This document shows, in pieces, positions 1 through 10,245 of a stretch of DNA of 64,000 nucleotides (the first letter of the stretch is position 1; each line of letters starts with the position of its first letter). Made by a program: the position numbers and the translations under genes. Under the pieces are notes generated by a model that saw nothing but the letters and a program-made list of their open reading frames with translations, was not told the origin of the DNA and made no database searches. Source of the stretch: Roseitranquillus sp963709765 (GTDB taxonomy: Bacteria > Pseudomonadota > Alphaproteobacteria > Rhodobacterales > Rhodobacteraceae); NCBI GenBank assembly GCA_963709765.1, contig CAVPXL010000013.1, positions 124,001 through 188,000 of the forward strand. The letters run 5' to 3'.

Positions 1-126
1 GGCGATCGTGAGCGGACCGAGGCCCAGGCTGCGCCCGGTCCGGTCGAGCCGGGTCGTGTAATCGTCCACGAGCGCGGCCTCGGGGCCGGCGCGCAGGCGC
101 CCTACGGCGCAGACCCTGAGCCGCAC
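1..126 (-). CDS. rlmH: RlmH, 23S rRNA pseudouridine-1915 N3-methyltransferase (5' part only)
   Basis: The first 42 codons of a gene that runs off the left edge. The start is GTG, 1 base beyond the rsfS stop, and the N-terminus (VRLRVCAVGRLRAGPE, then LVDDY) matches the conserved beginning of RlmH, the SPOUT-family enzyme that methylates the pseudouridine at position 1915 of 23S rRNA in the 70S ribosome. The order rsfS-rlmH on one strand is the usual one in alphaproteobacteria and supports the call. The catalytic SPOUT knot lies outside the window, so nothing can be said about integrity of the rest. Confidence 0.85.
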   Translation of the reverse strand, partial: MRLRVCAVGRLRAGPEAALVDDYTTRLDRTGRSLGLGPLTIA

Positions 127-127
127 G

Positions 128-493
128 TCAGATGCGCGCGGCGGCCTCGGCCGGGCTCAGCCACATCTTCTCGAGCTGATAGAAGTCCCGCACTTCGGGT
201 CGAAAGACATGCACGATGACGTCTCCGGCATCGATCAGCACCCAGTCGCCGGTATCGCGTCCCTCGATCTTGCACAGGATGCCGAGGTCCTGCTTGAGCC
301 GGTCGACCAGCTTCTCGGCCATCGCCGTGACCTGCCGCGAGGACCGGCCGGAGGCGATCACCATGTAGTCGGCGATCTCGGACTTGCCGCGCAGGTCGAT
401 GCTGACCAAACCTTCGGCCTTGTCGTCGTCCAGGGATGATTGGATGCGTTCCAGCAGCAGGTCGCTGGTGGGTTCGATGGGCGCACCGCTCAT
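128..493 (-). CDS. rsfS: Ribosome silencing factor RsfS
   Basis: A 121-residue protein of the RsfS/DUF143 (Iojap) family, which binds ribosomal protein L14 on the 50S subunit and blocks subunit joining when nutrients are scarce. The core block (GLVSIDLRGKSEIADYMVIA, then SGRSSRQVTAMAE) and the C-terminal DTGDWVLIDAGDVIVHVF strand are intact and the length is normal for the family. It is followed almost without a gap by rlmH on the same strand, so the two are probably cotranscribed. Start chosen at ATG 493; the 200 bases upstream separate it from the divergent membrane protein gene. Confidence 0.93.
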   Translation of the reverse strand: MSGAPIEPTSDLLLERIQSSLDDDKAEGLVSIDLRGKSEIADYMVIASGRSSRQVTAMAEKLVDRLKQDLGILCKIEGRDTGDWVLIDAGDVIVHVFRPEVRDFYQLEKMWLSPAEAAARI

Positions 494-694
494 GAGCGGG
501 CCCGGAGCGGCCTGTTCACGGACCGCGTCGTGGATATGAGACAGGACATTGTCCTCCTTGATGATGCGCCGGTTCGCCCCGAGCGCCGGGATGCCCTAAA
601 TGTAGCATCGCAAGAGCCTCATCTCAATGATCTGGCGTCAACGTGGTTGCCGCGAGCCGTTGCTAACGGGCCAACGCAGCGTCAGGATTGGACA

Positions 695-1621
695 ATGGTA
701 GCGACAGAACCTCGAAATCAGGGTCGGGAGAAGCGGCGTCCGGCATGGAAACGCGGCTGGGAAGCGGTCTCGGCCGCGATGGTCGAGCTCAACGATCGCA
801 ATATCGGTCTGGTCGCGGCCGGAGTCGCGTTCTGGGCGATGTTCGCGATCTTTCCCGGCGTGGCCGCCCTGATCGCGATCTGGGGATTCTTCGCCGATCC
901 GATCGTGATAGAGCAATTGCTGAGCCTCTTGGCACGATTCCTGCCGCCCGACGCCTGGCGGCTCATGGATGCGCAGTTCCACCGCCTGATGGATGCCAAC
1001 AACTCCACCTTGGGTTGGACGACGGCAGTGTCGATCGGCATCGCGCTGTGGTCGAGCCGCGCGGGCACAGAGGCGCTGATCCGCGGGCTCAACACGGTCT
1101 ACCGCCGGCCCAACCGGATGGGCTTCAGGCAGGCCTGGGTGCCGGTGACCATGACGCTCGCGCTGATCGGGATCGGCTTCGTCGCCCTCGCGAGTGTGGT
1201 GATCGTGCCGGTCGTGCTCAACATCCTGCCCGACACCCGCGTCACGACGAAGGCCGTGTCGGCCGTGCGCTGGGGCGTGGCGCTTCTGGTGATGATCATG
1301 GGACTCGGGATGATCTACCGCTACGGGCCCAACCGCCGCGGCGAGAGCCGCGGGCCGTGGCTCACGCCCGGGGTGCTGGTGGCGGTGGCGATCTGGGCGG
1401 TGCTGTCCTGGGCGTTTTCGCTCTACATCGCGAACTTCAACCGGTTCAACGAGGTATACGGTGCGCTGGGCGCGGCGATCATCCTGTTGCTGTGGTTCTA
1501 CATCAGCGCCTACGCGGTGCTGCTCGGCGCGGCGATCAACGCCAAGCTCGAACGCATGGAGGCGCGGCGTCTGCACAAGCCGACGCCGAAGGCCGGGCCG
1601 CCCGTCCCGGAGGACATGTGA
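695..1621 (+). CDS. YihY/BrkB-family inner-membrane protein
   Basis: A 308-residue protein of the YihY/virulence factor BrkB family (once mis-called RNase BN). After a basic cytoplasmic N-terminus it has about six hydrophobic segments, including GLVAAGVAFWAMFAIFPGVA near residue 40 and a C-terminal GALGAAIILLLWFYISAYAV segment with the family's LLWFY motif. The molecular role of the family is not settled; membrane integrity or transport has been suggested. The open frame extends upstream to 440, but that part overlaps rsfS on the other strand and reads as non-family sequence, so ATG 695 is preferred. It converges on phyR with a 31-base gap. Confidence 0.85.
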   Translation: MVATEPRNQGREKRRPAWKRGWEAVSAAMVELNDRNIGLVAAGVAFWAMFAIFPGVAALIAIWGFFADPIVIEQLLSLLARFLPPDAWRLMDAQFHRLMDANNSTLGWTTAVSIGIALWSSRAGTEALIRGLNTVYRRPNRMGFRQAWVPVTMTLALIGIGFVALASVVIVPVVLNILPDTRVTTKAVSAVRWGVALLVMIMGLGMIYRYGPNRRGESRGPWLTPGVLVAVAIWAVLSWAFSLYIANFNRFNEVYGALGAAIILLLWFYISAYAVLLGAAINAKLERMEARRLHKPTPKAGPPVPEDM

Positions 1622-1652
1622 CGGCCCGCGCGGTCGTTCGTGCCGGTCGGGG

Positions 1653-2486
1653 TCAGCCAGCGGCCTTGAGCGTCTCCGTCGACGAGAAGAACATCGCCTG
1701 GCCAACGGCAGTGCGAACCTCTTCTTCGGTATAGGGCTTGGAGATCAGGAACGCCGGCTCCGGCCGCTCACCGGTCAGGAGCCGTTCCGGGAAGGCGGTG
1801 ATGAAGATCACCGGGAAATCTCCGAACTGCGCCAGAAGGTCATTCACCGCATCGATGCCCGACGATTTGTCGGCGAGCTGGATGTCCGCGAGAATCAGGT
1901 CGGGCTTGTGCTTGAGGCCCATCTCGACGGCGGCGTCGCGGGTCCGGGCGATGCCGGCGACGTTGTGGCCCATGTCCGCGACGATGGAATGGATGTCCAT
2001 CGCGATGATCGCCTCATCCTCGATGATCATCACCTTGCCGCGAACGCTCTCCTCCATCTCCCTGGCGGCGATCTCGACAAGCTCCTCGGCCTCGGATGGC
2101 TCGATCTGCATGATCGCGCCGACGTCCGTGTTGGAGAAGCCCTCGATCGTCGCCAGAAGTAGCGCCTCGCGCGCATTCGGTGTCAGGCGTGCCATGTGGT
2201 CCTGGGCCGCGGCCTCGAGCCGGCTGACGTCGCCGTCCTCGTCGTTTTCGGTCGGCTGACCCGCGCTGGCCCAGATGACGTGGAACGCCTTGAAGAGCGC
2301 GACACGCGGCGCCAGATCCTCGTCGAAGACCGATCGGTCCTGCAGGACCGCTTCGAGCGTTGCCGCAGCGTAACTGTCGCCGCTGGACTGACTCCCGGTC
2401 AGGGCCCGTGCATAACGGCGCAGATAGGGTAGGTCGGAGGCGATGACACCGGAGATGTCTCGCGTGGCAGTGTTGTCGTTCATCAT
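1653..2486 (-). CDS. phyR: PhyR, general stress response anti-anti-sigma response regulator
   Basis: A 277-residue two-domain protein. Residues of roughly 1-140 form a sigma-like domain resembling regions 2 and 4 of EcfG (DLPYLRRYARALTGSQSSGD; LTPNAREALLLATIEGFSNTDVG); residues of roughly 150-275 are a receiver domain (GKVMIIEDEAIIAMDIHSIV, phospho-acceptor in LILADIQLAD, conserved Lys in FLISKPYTEEE). In alphaproteobacteria phosphorylated PhyR sequesters NepR and so frees EcfG. The location, divergent from nepR-ecfG, is the classic arrangement. The start is taken at the first of two adjacent ATGs (2486 or 2483); in-frame codons upstream enter the intergenic region and do not match the family. 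Confidence 0.95.
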   Translation of the reverse strand: MMNDNTATRDISGVIASDLPYLRRYARALTGSQSSGDSYAAATLEAVLQDRSVFDEDLAPRVALFKAFHVIWASAGQPTENDEDGDVSRLEAAAQDHMARLTPNAREALLLATIEGFSNTDVGAIMQIEPSEAEELVEIAAREMEESVRGKVMIIEDEAIIAMDIHSIVADMGHNVAGIARTRDAAVEMGLKHKPDLILADIQLADKSSGIDAVNDLLAQFGDFPVIFITAFPERLLTGERPEPAFLISKPYTEEEVRTAVGQAMFFSSTETLKAAG

Positions 2487-2515
2487 GTCCCCGAGAAAAA
2501 TGTGTCTCCCGTCAT

Positions 2516-2546
2516 GGAACAAAGCGCCAATGGCAGGAATTGTTCC
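2516..2546. promoter_or_regulatory. Dyad of GGAACAA half-sites between phyR and nepR
   Basis: GGAACAA at 2516-2522 and its reverse complement TTGTTCC at 2540-2546 are separated by 17 bases in the divergent intergenic region of the stress regulon regulators. GGAAC is the -35 element of EcfG promoters, and here it faces both ways, but neither strand has a clear CGTT -10 element at 16-17 bases. It may be a weak autoregulated promoter pair or a repressor site. Seen directly; function inferred. Confidence 0.35.
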
Positions 2547-2600
2547 CCGTACCTGCGCCGAAAATTGGCAGATGAAAAGTGCCCTCGCGGCAGAGGATCG

Positions 2601-2747
2601 ATGAACCAGGATAACAAGAGCGCCTACTTCATGCGTCAAATCGACGAAAATCTCCGTCGCGTCTATCACGAGGCGGCCAAGGAAGAGATCCCCGACAGAT
2701 TTCAGCAATTGCTGAAAAGGCTGAAGGAACAGGACGCTCAGGAATGA
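2601..2747 (+). CDS. nepR: NepR, anti-sigma factor of EcfG
   Basis: A 48-residue protein with the NepR core (IDENLRRVYHEAAKEEIPDRF, then QQLLKRLKEQ), two amphipathic helices that hold EcfG inactive and are captured by phosphorylated PhyR. The ATG at 2601 is preceded by AGAGG at 2592-2596; the open frame can be extended to 2502, but that stretch is unlike the family and has no ribosome binding site. Its last codons overlap the ecfG start by four bases (ATGA), so the anti-sigma and sigma factors should be translationally coupled. NepR proteins are usually 45-65 residues, so the length is normal. Confidence 0.9.
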   Translation: MNQDNKSAYFMRQIDENLRRVYHEAAKEEIPDRFQQLLKRLKEQDAQE

Positions 2748-3301
2748 CGGACATCCGTGACCCGCGGGACGAGTTGGTCGAGCACCTTCCCGCCCTGAGG
2801 GCGTTTGCGCTGAGTCTCACCCGAAATGCAGCGGCGGCCGATGACCTGGTTCAGGACACGATCGAAAAGGCGTGGTCCAACCTCTCCAAGTTCCAGCCCG
2901 GGACGAACATGCGGGCCTGGCTGTTCACGATCCAGCGCAACACCTTCTACAGCGATCGGCGCAAGGCGAAGTTCGAAGTGCCCGATGTCGACGGTCATTT
3001 CGCGGCCGCCTTGTCGGAAAAGCCCGCCCATGACGGGCGGCTGGCCTTCAACGACTTCAAGGTCGCCTTCGACAAGCTGCCCGACGAACAGCGCGAGGCG
3101 CTGGTCCTCGTCGGAGCATCCGGGTTTTCCTACGAGGAAGCGGCGGGGATGTGCGGCTGTGCGGTCGGAACGATCAAGAGCCGTGCCAATCGTGGTCGGC
3201 GGCGGCTGGTGGAGCTGTTGGGGCTCTCGTCGGATGAAGACCTCACGATGACCGACAACGCCACGGTTGCGGCTATGGCTGCCGGACCGAATCGGACATG
3301 A
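2744..3301 (+). CDS. ecfG: EcfG-type sigma factor of the general stress response
   Basis: A 185-residue ECF sigma factor (group EcfG/SigT/RpoE-like). Region 2 is at about residues 15-80 (LRAFALSLTRNAAAADDLVQ, then DTIEKAW and NMRAWLFTIQRNTFYSDRRK) and region 4 at about 110-160 (LPDEQREALVLVGASGFSYE, then EAA and VGTIKSRANRGRRRL). It directs RNA polymerase to GGAAC-N16/17-CGTT promoters, two of which are present at 13.05-13.11 kb. It overlaps nepR by 4 bases upstream and the sensor kinase by 4 bases downstream (ATGA), making a nepR-ecfG-kinase operon. The C-terminal ~15 residues are unconserved. Confidence 0.94.
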   Translation: MTDIRDPRDELVEHLPALRAFALSLTRNAAAADDLVQDTIEKAWSNLSKFQPGTNMRAWLFTIQRNTFYSDRRKAKFEVPDVDGHFAAALSEKPAHDGRLAFNDFKVAFDKLPDEQREALVLVGASGFSYEEAAGMCGCAVGTIKSRANRGRRRLVELLGLSSDEDLTMTDNATVAAMAAGPNRT

Positions 3302-5162
3302 TGTCAGGGCGAGCGCGCGGGCTCGTCCGGCTGAATTCCCTCGGAACGCGATTGGCCGCTCTTCTGACGCTCGCTATTCTTCCTCTCGGTCTGATCGTCG
3401 TGTTCCAGACGTGGCGCGTCCTTGACGAGGTGGCGCAGCGGACCGAGGCCGCGCTGGTTGGCGAAACCCTGAGGGCGGTGCGCCCGGAGCGCAGCGAATT
3501 GCAGCGCAGGATCGGCGCGGCCGAGGCGCTTGCCGCCGCCATCCAGCCCTTCCTCGACGACCGCTCCGCCTGCGAGGCGATGTTGCGCGCCTACCCTTTG
3601 CTGGAGGACGAGGTACAGGCCGTCTCCTTTGTCAACGCGTCGGGACAGGTGATCTGCTCGTCGTCGGGCCAGGTCGACGACTGGTCGGACTGGCCTCAGC
3701 TCGAGGAGGTGATGAGCGCCCCGCGCATCATGTTGAACGCGATCGAGGTCGGTCGCATCACCGGCAAACCCTCGATCATCATTGCCGCGCCGGTCCTCAC
3801 GGTCGCGGGCGAGATGCTGGGTTATGTCACCATGCCGATCGACCACAACGCCCTGACGGTGAAGGGACCTGGTAGGGGCTGCCACCGACCGGCCGATCGA
3901 CATCCTGACCTTCAATTCCGACGGAGAGGTTCTGACCAGCAGTCGTGAACCTGGAGCAGACCTTGACGTTGCTGCCGGCCAATCGCGCGCTCAAGGCCCT
4001 TGTCGTCGAGGGGCCGGCGTTCTTCCGCGACATCGCTGCAGACGGTTCGGAGCGCCTTTATACCGTCACGCCGATGATCGAGGACGTGTTCTACGCCATG
4101 GCGGTCTGGCCGCGCAACGCCGGGCTGGGCAAGTCGGGCCTTTGGCAGTGGACGTTGCCGACGGTCATCCTGCCCTTCCTGATGTGGGTGATCAGCCTGA
4201 TTGTCGCCTTCGTCGCCGTGCACCGGCTGGTCATTCGTCACATCCGTCGACTGCGCAAGCGGATGCGGCTTTTCTCACGTTTTCGGCGGGTCGAGAACGA
4301 AGGCGAGACCGAGATCCTTCCCGCAGAGCTGCGCGAGGTCACCGACAGCTTCGTGAGCATGGCGCACACCATCCTGCGCGACGAGGCGGAACAGGAGAAT
4401 TCACTTCGGGAAAAGGACGCGCTTCTGCGTGAGGTCTATCACCGGGTGCGCAACAACCTGCAGCTCATCACGTCGATCAACAACATGCAGATCCGGGCCG
4501 TCCGCAGTCGCGAGGCCAAGAACATCCTGCGCCGGCTGCAGGACCGGATAACAGCTCTCGCCACGATCCACGGCGCGCTCTACGAGGCCAACACGTTCTC
4601 CAAGGTGCGCGCCGACTCGCTGGTGAACGAACTGGTTTCGCAGGTCACCTTCAAGGCCGCCGATCTCAACCCAAACGTTCGTGTCGAGACGCACACGGAT
4701 CCGGTGATGCTCCATCCCGATCAGGCGGTACCGCTGGCCCTGTTCGTGGTCGAGGCGCTCACCAATGCCGTCCGGCATCTGGGGCTTCCCGATCAGGAGA
4801 CCGTGCCCCGTCTTCAGATCTCGCTGCGCCAGGAGCCGTCAGGCGCGGTCCGGCTCGAGATCAGCAACACGATCGGGCCGCAGACCGTCGTGGATCTGGA
4901 TGAGCATGCCAACACCGGTCTGGGCGTGCATCTTATGGATGCGTTCGTCACTCAGCTGCAGGGCGAGAAAAGCGTCAGCCAGACGGGCGACCATTACGAC
5001 TTGCTGCTCCGGTTCGAGGCGGTCCATTTCGACGAGGGGCGTCAGGCCGAGCTGACGGCCCGACCGTCGCAAGGGGGGGCCGAGCGCGCGGGACTTCGTC
5101 TGCGAGCCGTCAGTAGTCGCGTTCGAAATAGATCCCGAGGCTCGACCCGCCCTGATCGCTGA
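3298..5162 (+). CDS. HisKA_2-type membrane sensor histidine kinase (PhyK-like), two apparent frameshifts
   Basis: When the two shifts are corrected the gene encodes about 620 residues: a membrane segment at residues 16-38, a periplasmic sensor region of about 250 residues, a second membrane segment (LPTVILPFLMWVISLIVAFV), a HAMP-like linker, a HisKA_2 dimerisation domain with the H-box HRVRNNLQLITSI, and an HATPase domain (N-box FVVEALTNAVRH). This type phosphorylates PhyR in alphaproteobacterial stress loci, and the gene overlaps ecfG by ATGA. Extra bases lie near 3865 (GGG run) and 3968; the peptide KDLVGAATDRPIDILTF appears only if the first is removed. The 3' end overlaps the end of tamB on the other strand by 53 bases, so the final ~30 residues are doubtful. 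Confidence 0.82.
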
Positions 5163-8100
5163 TCCCGGCCTTGACCGTGAAGCTCTCGTTCAGGTCGAGG
5201 TTCACGTTGATCTCCGTTCCGCCTTCGGAATTCACGGTCACGTCGGTGTAGACATTGTCGCTCAGGTACTTGCCCGCGCGCAGGGCTCCGCCGCCGTTTT
5301 CGTCGGTGGTGACGTCGAAATCGTCGAGGCCGAAGTTCTCCCGCAGGTTGGAGATCAGCGCCATTGCCCCGTCCGGTCAGCGTGGCCACGGCCGAGGCGA
5401 GTTGTGCCGCTTGAAACGCCGAGATTTCGCTGATGTCGCGTCCGAACAGGAGCCGCGCAAGAACCTCGTCCTCTGGGAGTTCGGGCTCGGACAGGAAGTT
5501 GATCTCCGGCTCGGCGACGGAGCCCTCGACGACCACCCGGACCGTGATCCCGCCGGCGTCGGTGCTCGCGACCAGGCGGATCACGGGAACGAAGTCGCCC
5601 TGCAGGGCCACCGTCCCTTCGTCGAGGATCAACCGCTTGCCGAGAATGTCGAGCCGGCCCCGCACCAGCTCGAACTGGCCGGCAGGCTGGATGTCCCGCG
5701 TGGTCCCGCGCAGCGCCAGTTCGCCGCCGAGCTCGGCGTCGAGCCCGCGGCCACGGACGAAGATCTGGTTCTCGGCGCGGATCAGGATATCGAGCGGGAA
5801 GCCGGGGCCGCGGCGTCCGCCGTCCGACGGGTTGCGTCGCAGGACGCCCGCCCGCTCCCGCGTCGCGCGCACATCGGCGGCTTCGTTGACATGGATGATG
5901 TCGGGAATGCTGCCCGCGGCGCCAAATCCCGCGCCGCCGATCCGGATCTCGGTGCGGCCGATCGAGAGTTCGCCCGCAATCCGGGCGCCGTTTCGCAACG
6001 GGCCGGTCACCGTAAGACCGCCATCGACCAGCGTCTCGTAGAGATCCGGGTTGCTCAGCCGCACCGCTTCGAGCGCGATGCGCAGGTCTGCGCTTAATCC
6101 GTTTGTCAGCGCCACCGGCCCTGACGCGCGCAGCGTGCCGCCGCCGGCGACCGCCGCCTGTGCGTCGAGCGTCAGCTGCGCGTCGGCAAGGCGTGCGTCG
6201 AAATCGATCCGGTCGAGGATGATGCCGAAGGTCGGGGCGACAAAGCGCGCGTCGGACGAGGCGATCGTGCCTGACAGGTTCGCCAACGCAGGGACGCCGC
6301 GCAATGCCAGGTCGAACCCGACCGTGCCGGCGACGGAGCGCGGGGCAATGAACCGGTTCGCCAGACCAAGCGGTGCCTGCCCTTCGATTGTCAGGTCCAC
6401 GTTGTCGAGCGCTGTCGCGATGATTCCCGCCACGTCCGCGGAGATGCCGCCGGGGCCGTCGGCGGCAAGATCCACCCGCACCACGTCCTCGACAAGCGCC
6501 GCGGTCCCGCGGACCGTCGCGGGCCCGTTCAGACCGGGCGCGAACGGCGCGAGATCGGCCAGTCGCGCGTCGAGCGTGATCGCATCATCGAGCCGTCCGG
6601 AGGCCGTCGCGTCGAGGCCGGCGGCGTCCAGCTCGAATTCGCGGATCACCAGCGTTCCGTTCTGACTGACATCCGCGCGCAAGGTCGTGCGCTCGCCCAG
6701 CAGGCGATCCACATCGGGCTGGTCGATCCTGAGGTTGCGCGCGGTCGCGTCCAGCCGCGCGTCGAAGGCGCTGAGGTCGGCGCGGATCGTTCCCTCGCCG
6801 ACGACTTCCACGGCCCCGGCCAGGCGACGGTTCGCCAGCTCCGACAGGGGCGTCAGGTTGTCAGCCGAGACCGAAATCCGCCCTTCGAATTCGGGCACGG
6901 TATCGATGCCGTCCACCCGGCCTGTCACATCGGCGCTGAAGTTGGTGCTTTCGAGGGTCAGGCGGTCGATGCGGACAGCGTCGCCATCCCGTGCCGCCGC
7001 AAGATCGAGCGCACTCTGACCCGGGAGCAGCGCGGTCGAGCCGGTCAGACCGAGATTGAGGTCGGTCCCCGGGCCTGTGCCGTCAGGTCCAGCAGGGAGA
7101 GGTCCGCGCCGGCCTGCCCCCGAAGCTCGGCAGTCAGGCTGCCGCCGAGTTCGCGGCGGGCAAGCTCAGAAAACACCGACAGATCATCGGCCTCGAGATC
7201 GGCCGCGCCGTCGAAGACGGGGGCGGTGGTGATTTGCGACATCGTGCCCGCGACATTGGCGCGCAACGACGGGCCGGAGACGGCCAGCCGCCGGATCTCC
7301 AGCGTTTCGCCGTCGCGGCTGGCCTCCGCGCTCAGGGTCACCCTGCCGGCCAATGCGGCAGCGGCGCCATCGAAGCCCGGGTCGACGTCAGTCGCGATCG
7401 CGTCAAGGCTCAAGTCGAAGGACGAGGCGTCGAACGTCGTCCGGCCATTCGCCTCGGCTTGAAGGGCGCCATCAAGAGCGCGACCGGCGAGGCTGGAGAG
7501 CGGTTCGAGGTCGTCGACTCGGACCGAGGCGCGCCCGTCGAACGCCGGAACCGGCGTCGGGGCCGATGCATCCTTTGCAGGGCCCATCAGCGCCTCGAGC
7601 CCCGTGAGCACGCCTGCGACCTCCGCCGCGACCCGCTGACCATCCAGCGTCAGGGCCTCCACCGTCACCACACCGTCTGCGTCCCGCGCCGCATCGGCCC
7701 GCAGGGTCGTGCGCCCTGGCAGAAGCGCGTCGAGACCCCGCAAGCCCGGGTCAAGATCGGTCGCCGTCACCTCGAGCGTCATGTCGAACATCGAGGCGTC
7801 GAACCGTACCTGACCTTCCGTCACGAGGTTGGCGCCGCCCGACAGATCCCGCCCCGCCAGAGCCGAGAATGGCGATAGGTCCGTGGCGGCAAGGCTCACC
7901 CGACCGTCGAAACTCCCCGAAGGCCGCAGGCCGGTGGCCACGCCCGTCACGGTGACGTCCAGATCCGCGGCATCGAGGCGGGCCGAGTTGATCGTCAGGA
8001 CGTCGCCTGAGCGGGCCAGATCGAGCGCGACGCGCGTCTGCCCGTCGAGCAGGGGGTCGACCTTGTCGAGTCCGATCGCGAGGCCGTCACCGGTGGCGTC

Positions 8101-10245
8101 GAGCGTGACCTGGGCTTCCTTCAGGTCGAACCCGGTCTCGCCCTTCGCCTCCAGGGAAATCGATCCCTCCAGCGGCCGGCCGGCGAGGCCGGAATAGGGC
8201 GTAAGGTCGGCGATCCGGGCAGTCAGGTCGGCAGCCACGCGGGGCGTCTCGCCAAGTCCGGTCACGCTCCCCGCGGCAGTCAGATCGGCGCCCGGTGCCG
8301 TCATGTCGAGGTCGTAGGTCCAGCCCGCAGCTGTTCTCGTTCGCCGCAAGCGTCAGCGTCGCGGGCCCCGAAAGCGTCTCGACCACGTTACCGCTCTCGG
8401 CAACGCGGGCGTCGAGCCGCAAGCTCGCTCGCGCCGGTGGCCAGGCGACCGTCGCCTTCGGCGAGGAATTCCGGCGTCTCGATCCGGAATTCCTCGATGA
8501 CGGTCCCGGTTTCGTCCCGCCGCGTCCGCAGCACGAGGTCTCCGGCGCCATCGAGAAGCGGGTCCAGCCGTTCGACTCCGACCGCGAGGTTTTCCGTCGT
8601 CCCAGAAACGTTCAGGTCGAACGCTCCGGCGAGCACGTCGCCCGCGCCCTCGACCGACAAGGCCGCCTGTCCGCCCAGGGGCCGGCCGGCGAGGCCCGAA
8701 AACGCCGAGAGGTTGCGGGCGCTGAGCGTGGCTTTGCCCTCGACCGGCAGCCCGTTGTCGAAAGGCCCGATCCGTGCCTCTCCTTCCAGCGCGTAGCTTT
8801 CGCCGGTGATTTCGAGCGTCCCGATCTCCACCGGCTCGCCTTCGACCCAGACGATGTCGGCAAGGCCCGTCACCGTCTGACCCAGCGCCTGCGCCGCGGC
8901 GGGGTCGCCAAGATCGAGCGCCTGGGCTGCGAAATCGAGCGTCGCCGTCACCACACGTGCGGGATCGCCGGCATCTGTTTCGGTGGCGATCCGGCCGTCG
9001 CCGTCGAGGGTGATCCGCTCGGCAGAGAAACCTTCGCGCTCCAGCCCGTCGACCCCGATCTGCGCCTGCCAATCCTCGGATCGCGCGGCGTCGAATTGCA
9101 CCGAAAGGGTGGCCCCCGCGATGCGCGTGCGCGGCCCGGACAGGGGAAGTAGAACCGTCGCACTGTCGGCGCGCGCGATCCGGCCGTTCAGGTCCACCAG
9201 ATCGGGAAGGCCATCCGGGCCCACGGTCACCGCGCCCTGAAGCTGCAGCGCCTGCGCCTGCAATGCCAGCTCGCTCAGCTCCAGCCGACCATCGGCAAAC
9301 CGCGCCCCCTGAGTGGCAAGACGGATGTCAGGGCCGAAGAACTCGCGGTATTCGGGAAGAAAGACCGGTGCGATGTCGCCTCCGATCTCGGCGGTGAACC
9401 GCAGCGGCTCGTCGTCTGCGGTGCCGCCCATCACCTCGACCCGGCCCGCCAGCCGCTCCTCGCCGTCCGTCGACAGCCCGATGTCGGCGGCGAACGCGCT
9501 GACCGGTCCGCTGCCGTTCACGGTCAACGCCAGAGCCGGTCGTCCCGGCAGGTCGATCAGGTTCGCGATGATGCCGTCCGCGCCTTCTTCGAGCGCCAGG
9601 TCGAGAGTCAGATCGCGGGTATCGTTGGCGTAGGCGCCCGCGAAGGTGAGCGCGCCTTCCTCGCCGTCGGTGCGGACGGCCTCGATGTCGGCCTCGCCCT
9701 CGCCATCCGCAAGCCTCACTTCGCCGCGCAGACTGACTTCGGCCTCTTCGCCGAACAGCGGCTCACCGAGCAGCACGCGCTCCGCCTCGATCAGATCGAT
9801 CCGGAGCGAGACCGGCAGTTCCGGCAGCGAAAAGCCCTGGGCCTCGGGCGACGGGGCGTCGGGACCGGTGTCGGCGGCGACGGGGAGGCGGGGCAGCAGG
9901 ATCTCGGCGGCCGACAGTTCGGTCACCTCGAGCCGCCGGCGCAGGAGCGCGGAGCGGTTCCAGTCGAGCACCACGTCGCGCAGCGTCAGCCAGACGCCTT
10001 CGGTATCGGCAATCGTCAACTCGGCAATGCGTGGCGCGGCTGCTCAGGGCGCCGTCGAACCCCTCGATGCGCACCTCGCGTCCGTCGGTCGACAGGTTGT
10101 CCTCGATCAGTCCCTCGATGAAGCCCGGGTCGTCGTCGTTGCCGCTGCCGAAGAGCCGTCCGAAGAAACCCGGACCTTCCTCCTCGACCTGCGCCCCGGC
10201 CGTCAGCGGCAGAAGCAGCAGGAGGGCAACGGCCAGCCGTCTCAA
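5110..10245 (-). CDS. tamB: TamB, translocation and assembly module inner-membrane protein, five apparent frameshifts
   Basis: TamB is the periplasm-spanning AsmA-like bridge that works with TamA in outer-membrane protein or phospholipid transport. Corrected length is 1710 residues: an N-terminal signal/anchor (RRLAVALLLLLPLTAGAQ), a very long series of beta-rich repeats built on motifs such as PFSGLAGRPL and FDGRASVRVDDLEPLSSLAG, and the C-terminal DUF490 domain ending DQGGSSLGIYFERDY. The start is TTG at 10245, whose TTGA overlaps the tamA stop. One-base insertions are inferred near 10030, 8427, 8334 and 5373, and one deletion near 7071; together they restore a length divisible by three and a continuous family-like protein. 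Repetitive GC-rich coding makes sequence error likelier than decay. Confidence 0.85.

Noticed and set aside
3945..5162. A separate soluble kinase starting at GTG 3945
   Set aside because: The sequence upstream continues the same sensor protein once two one-base insertions are removed, and the GTG lacks a ribosome binding site.
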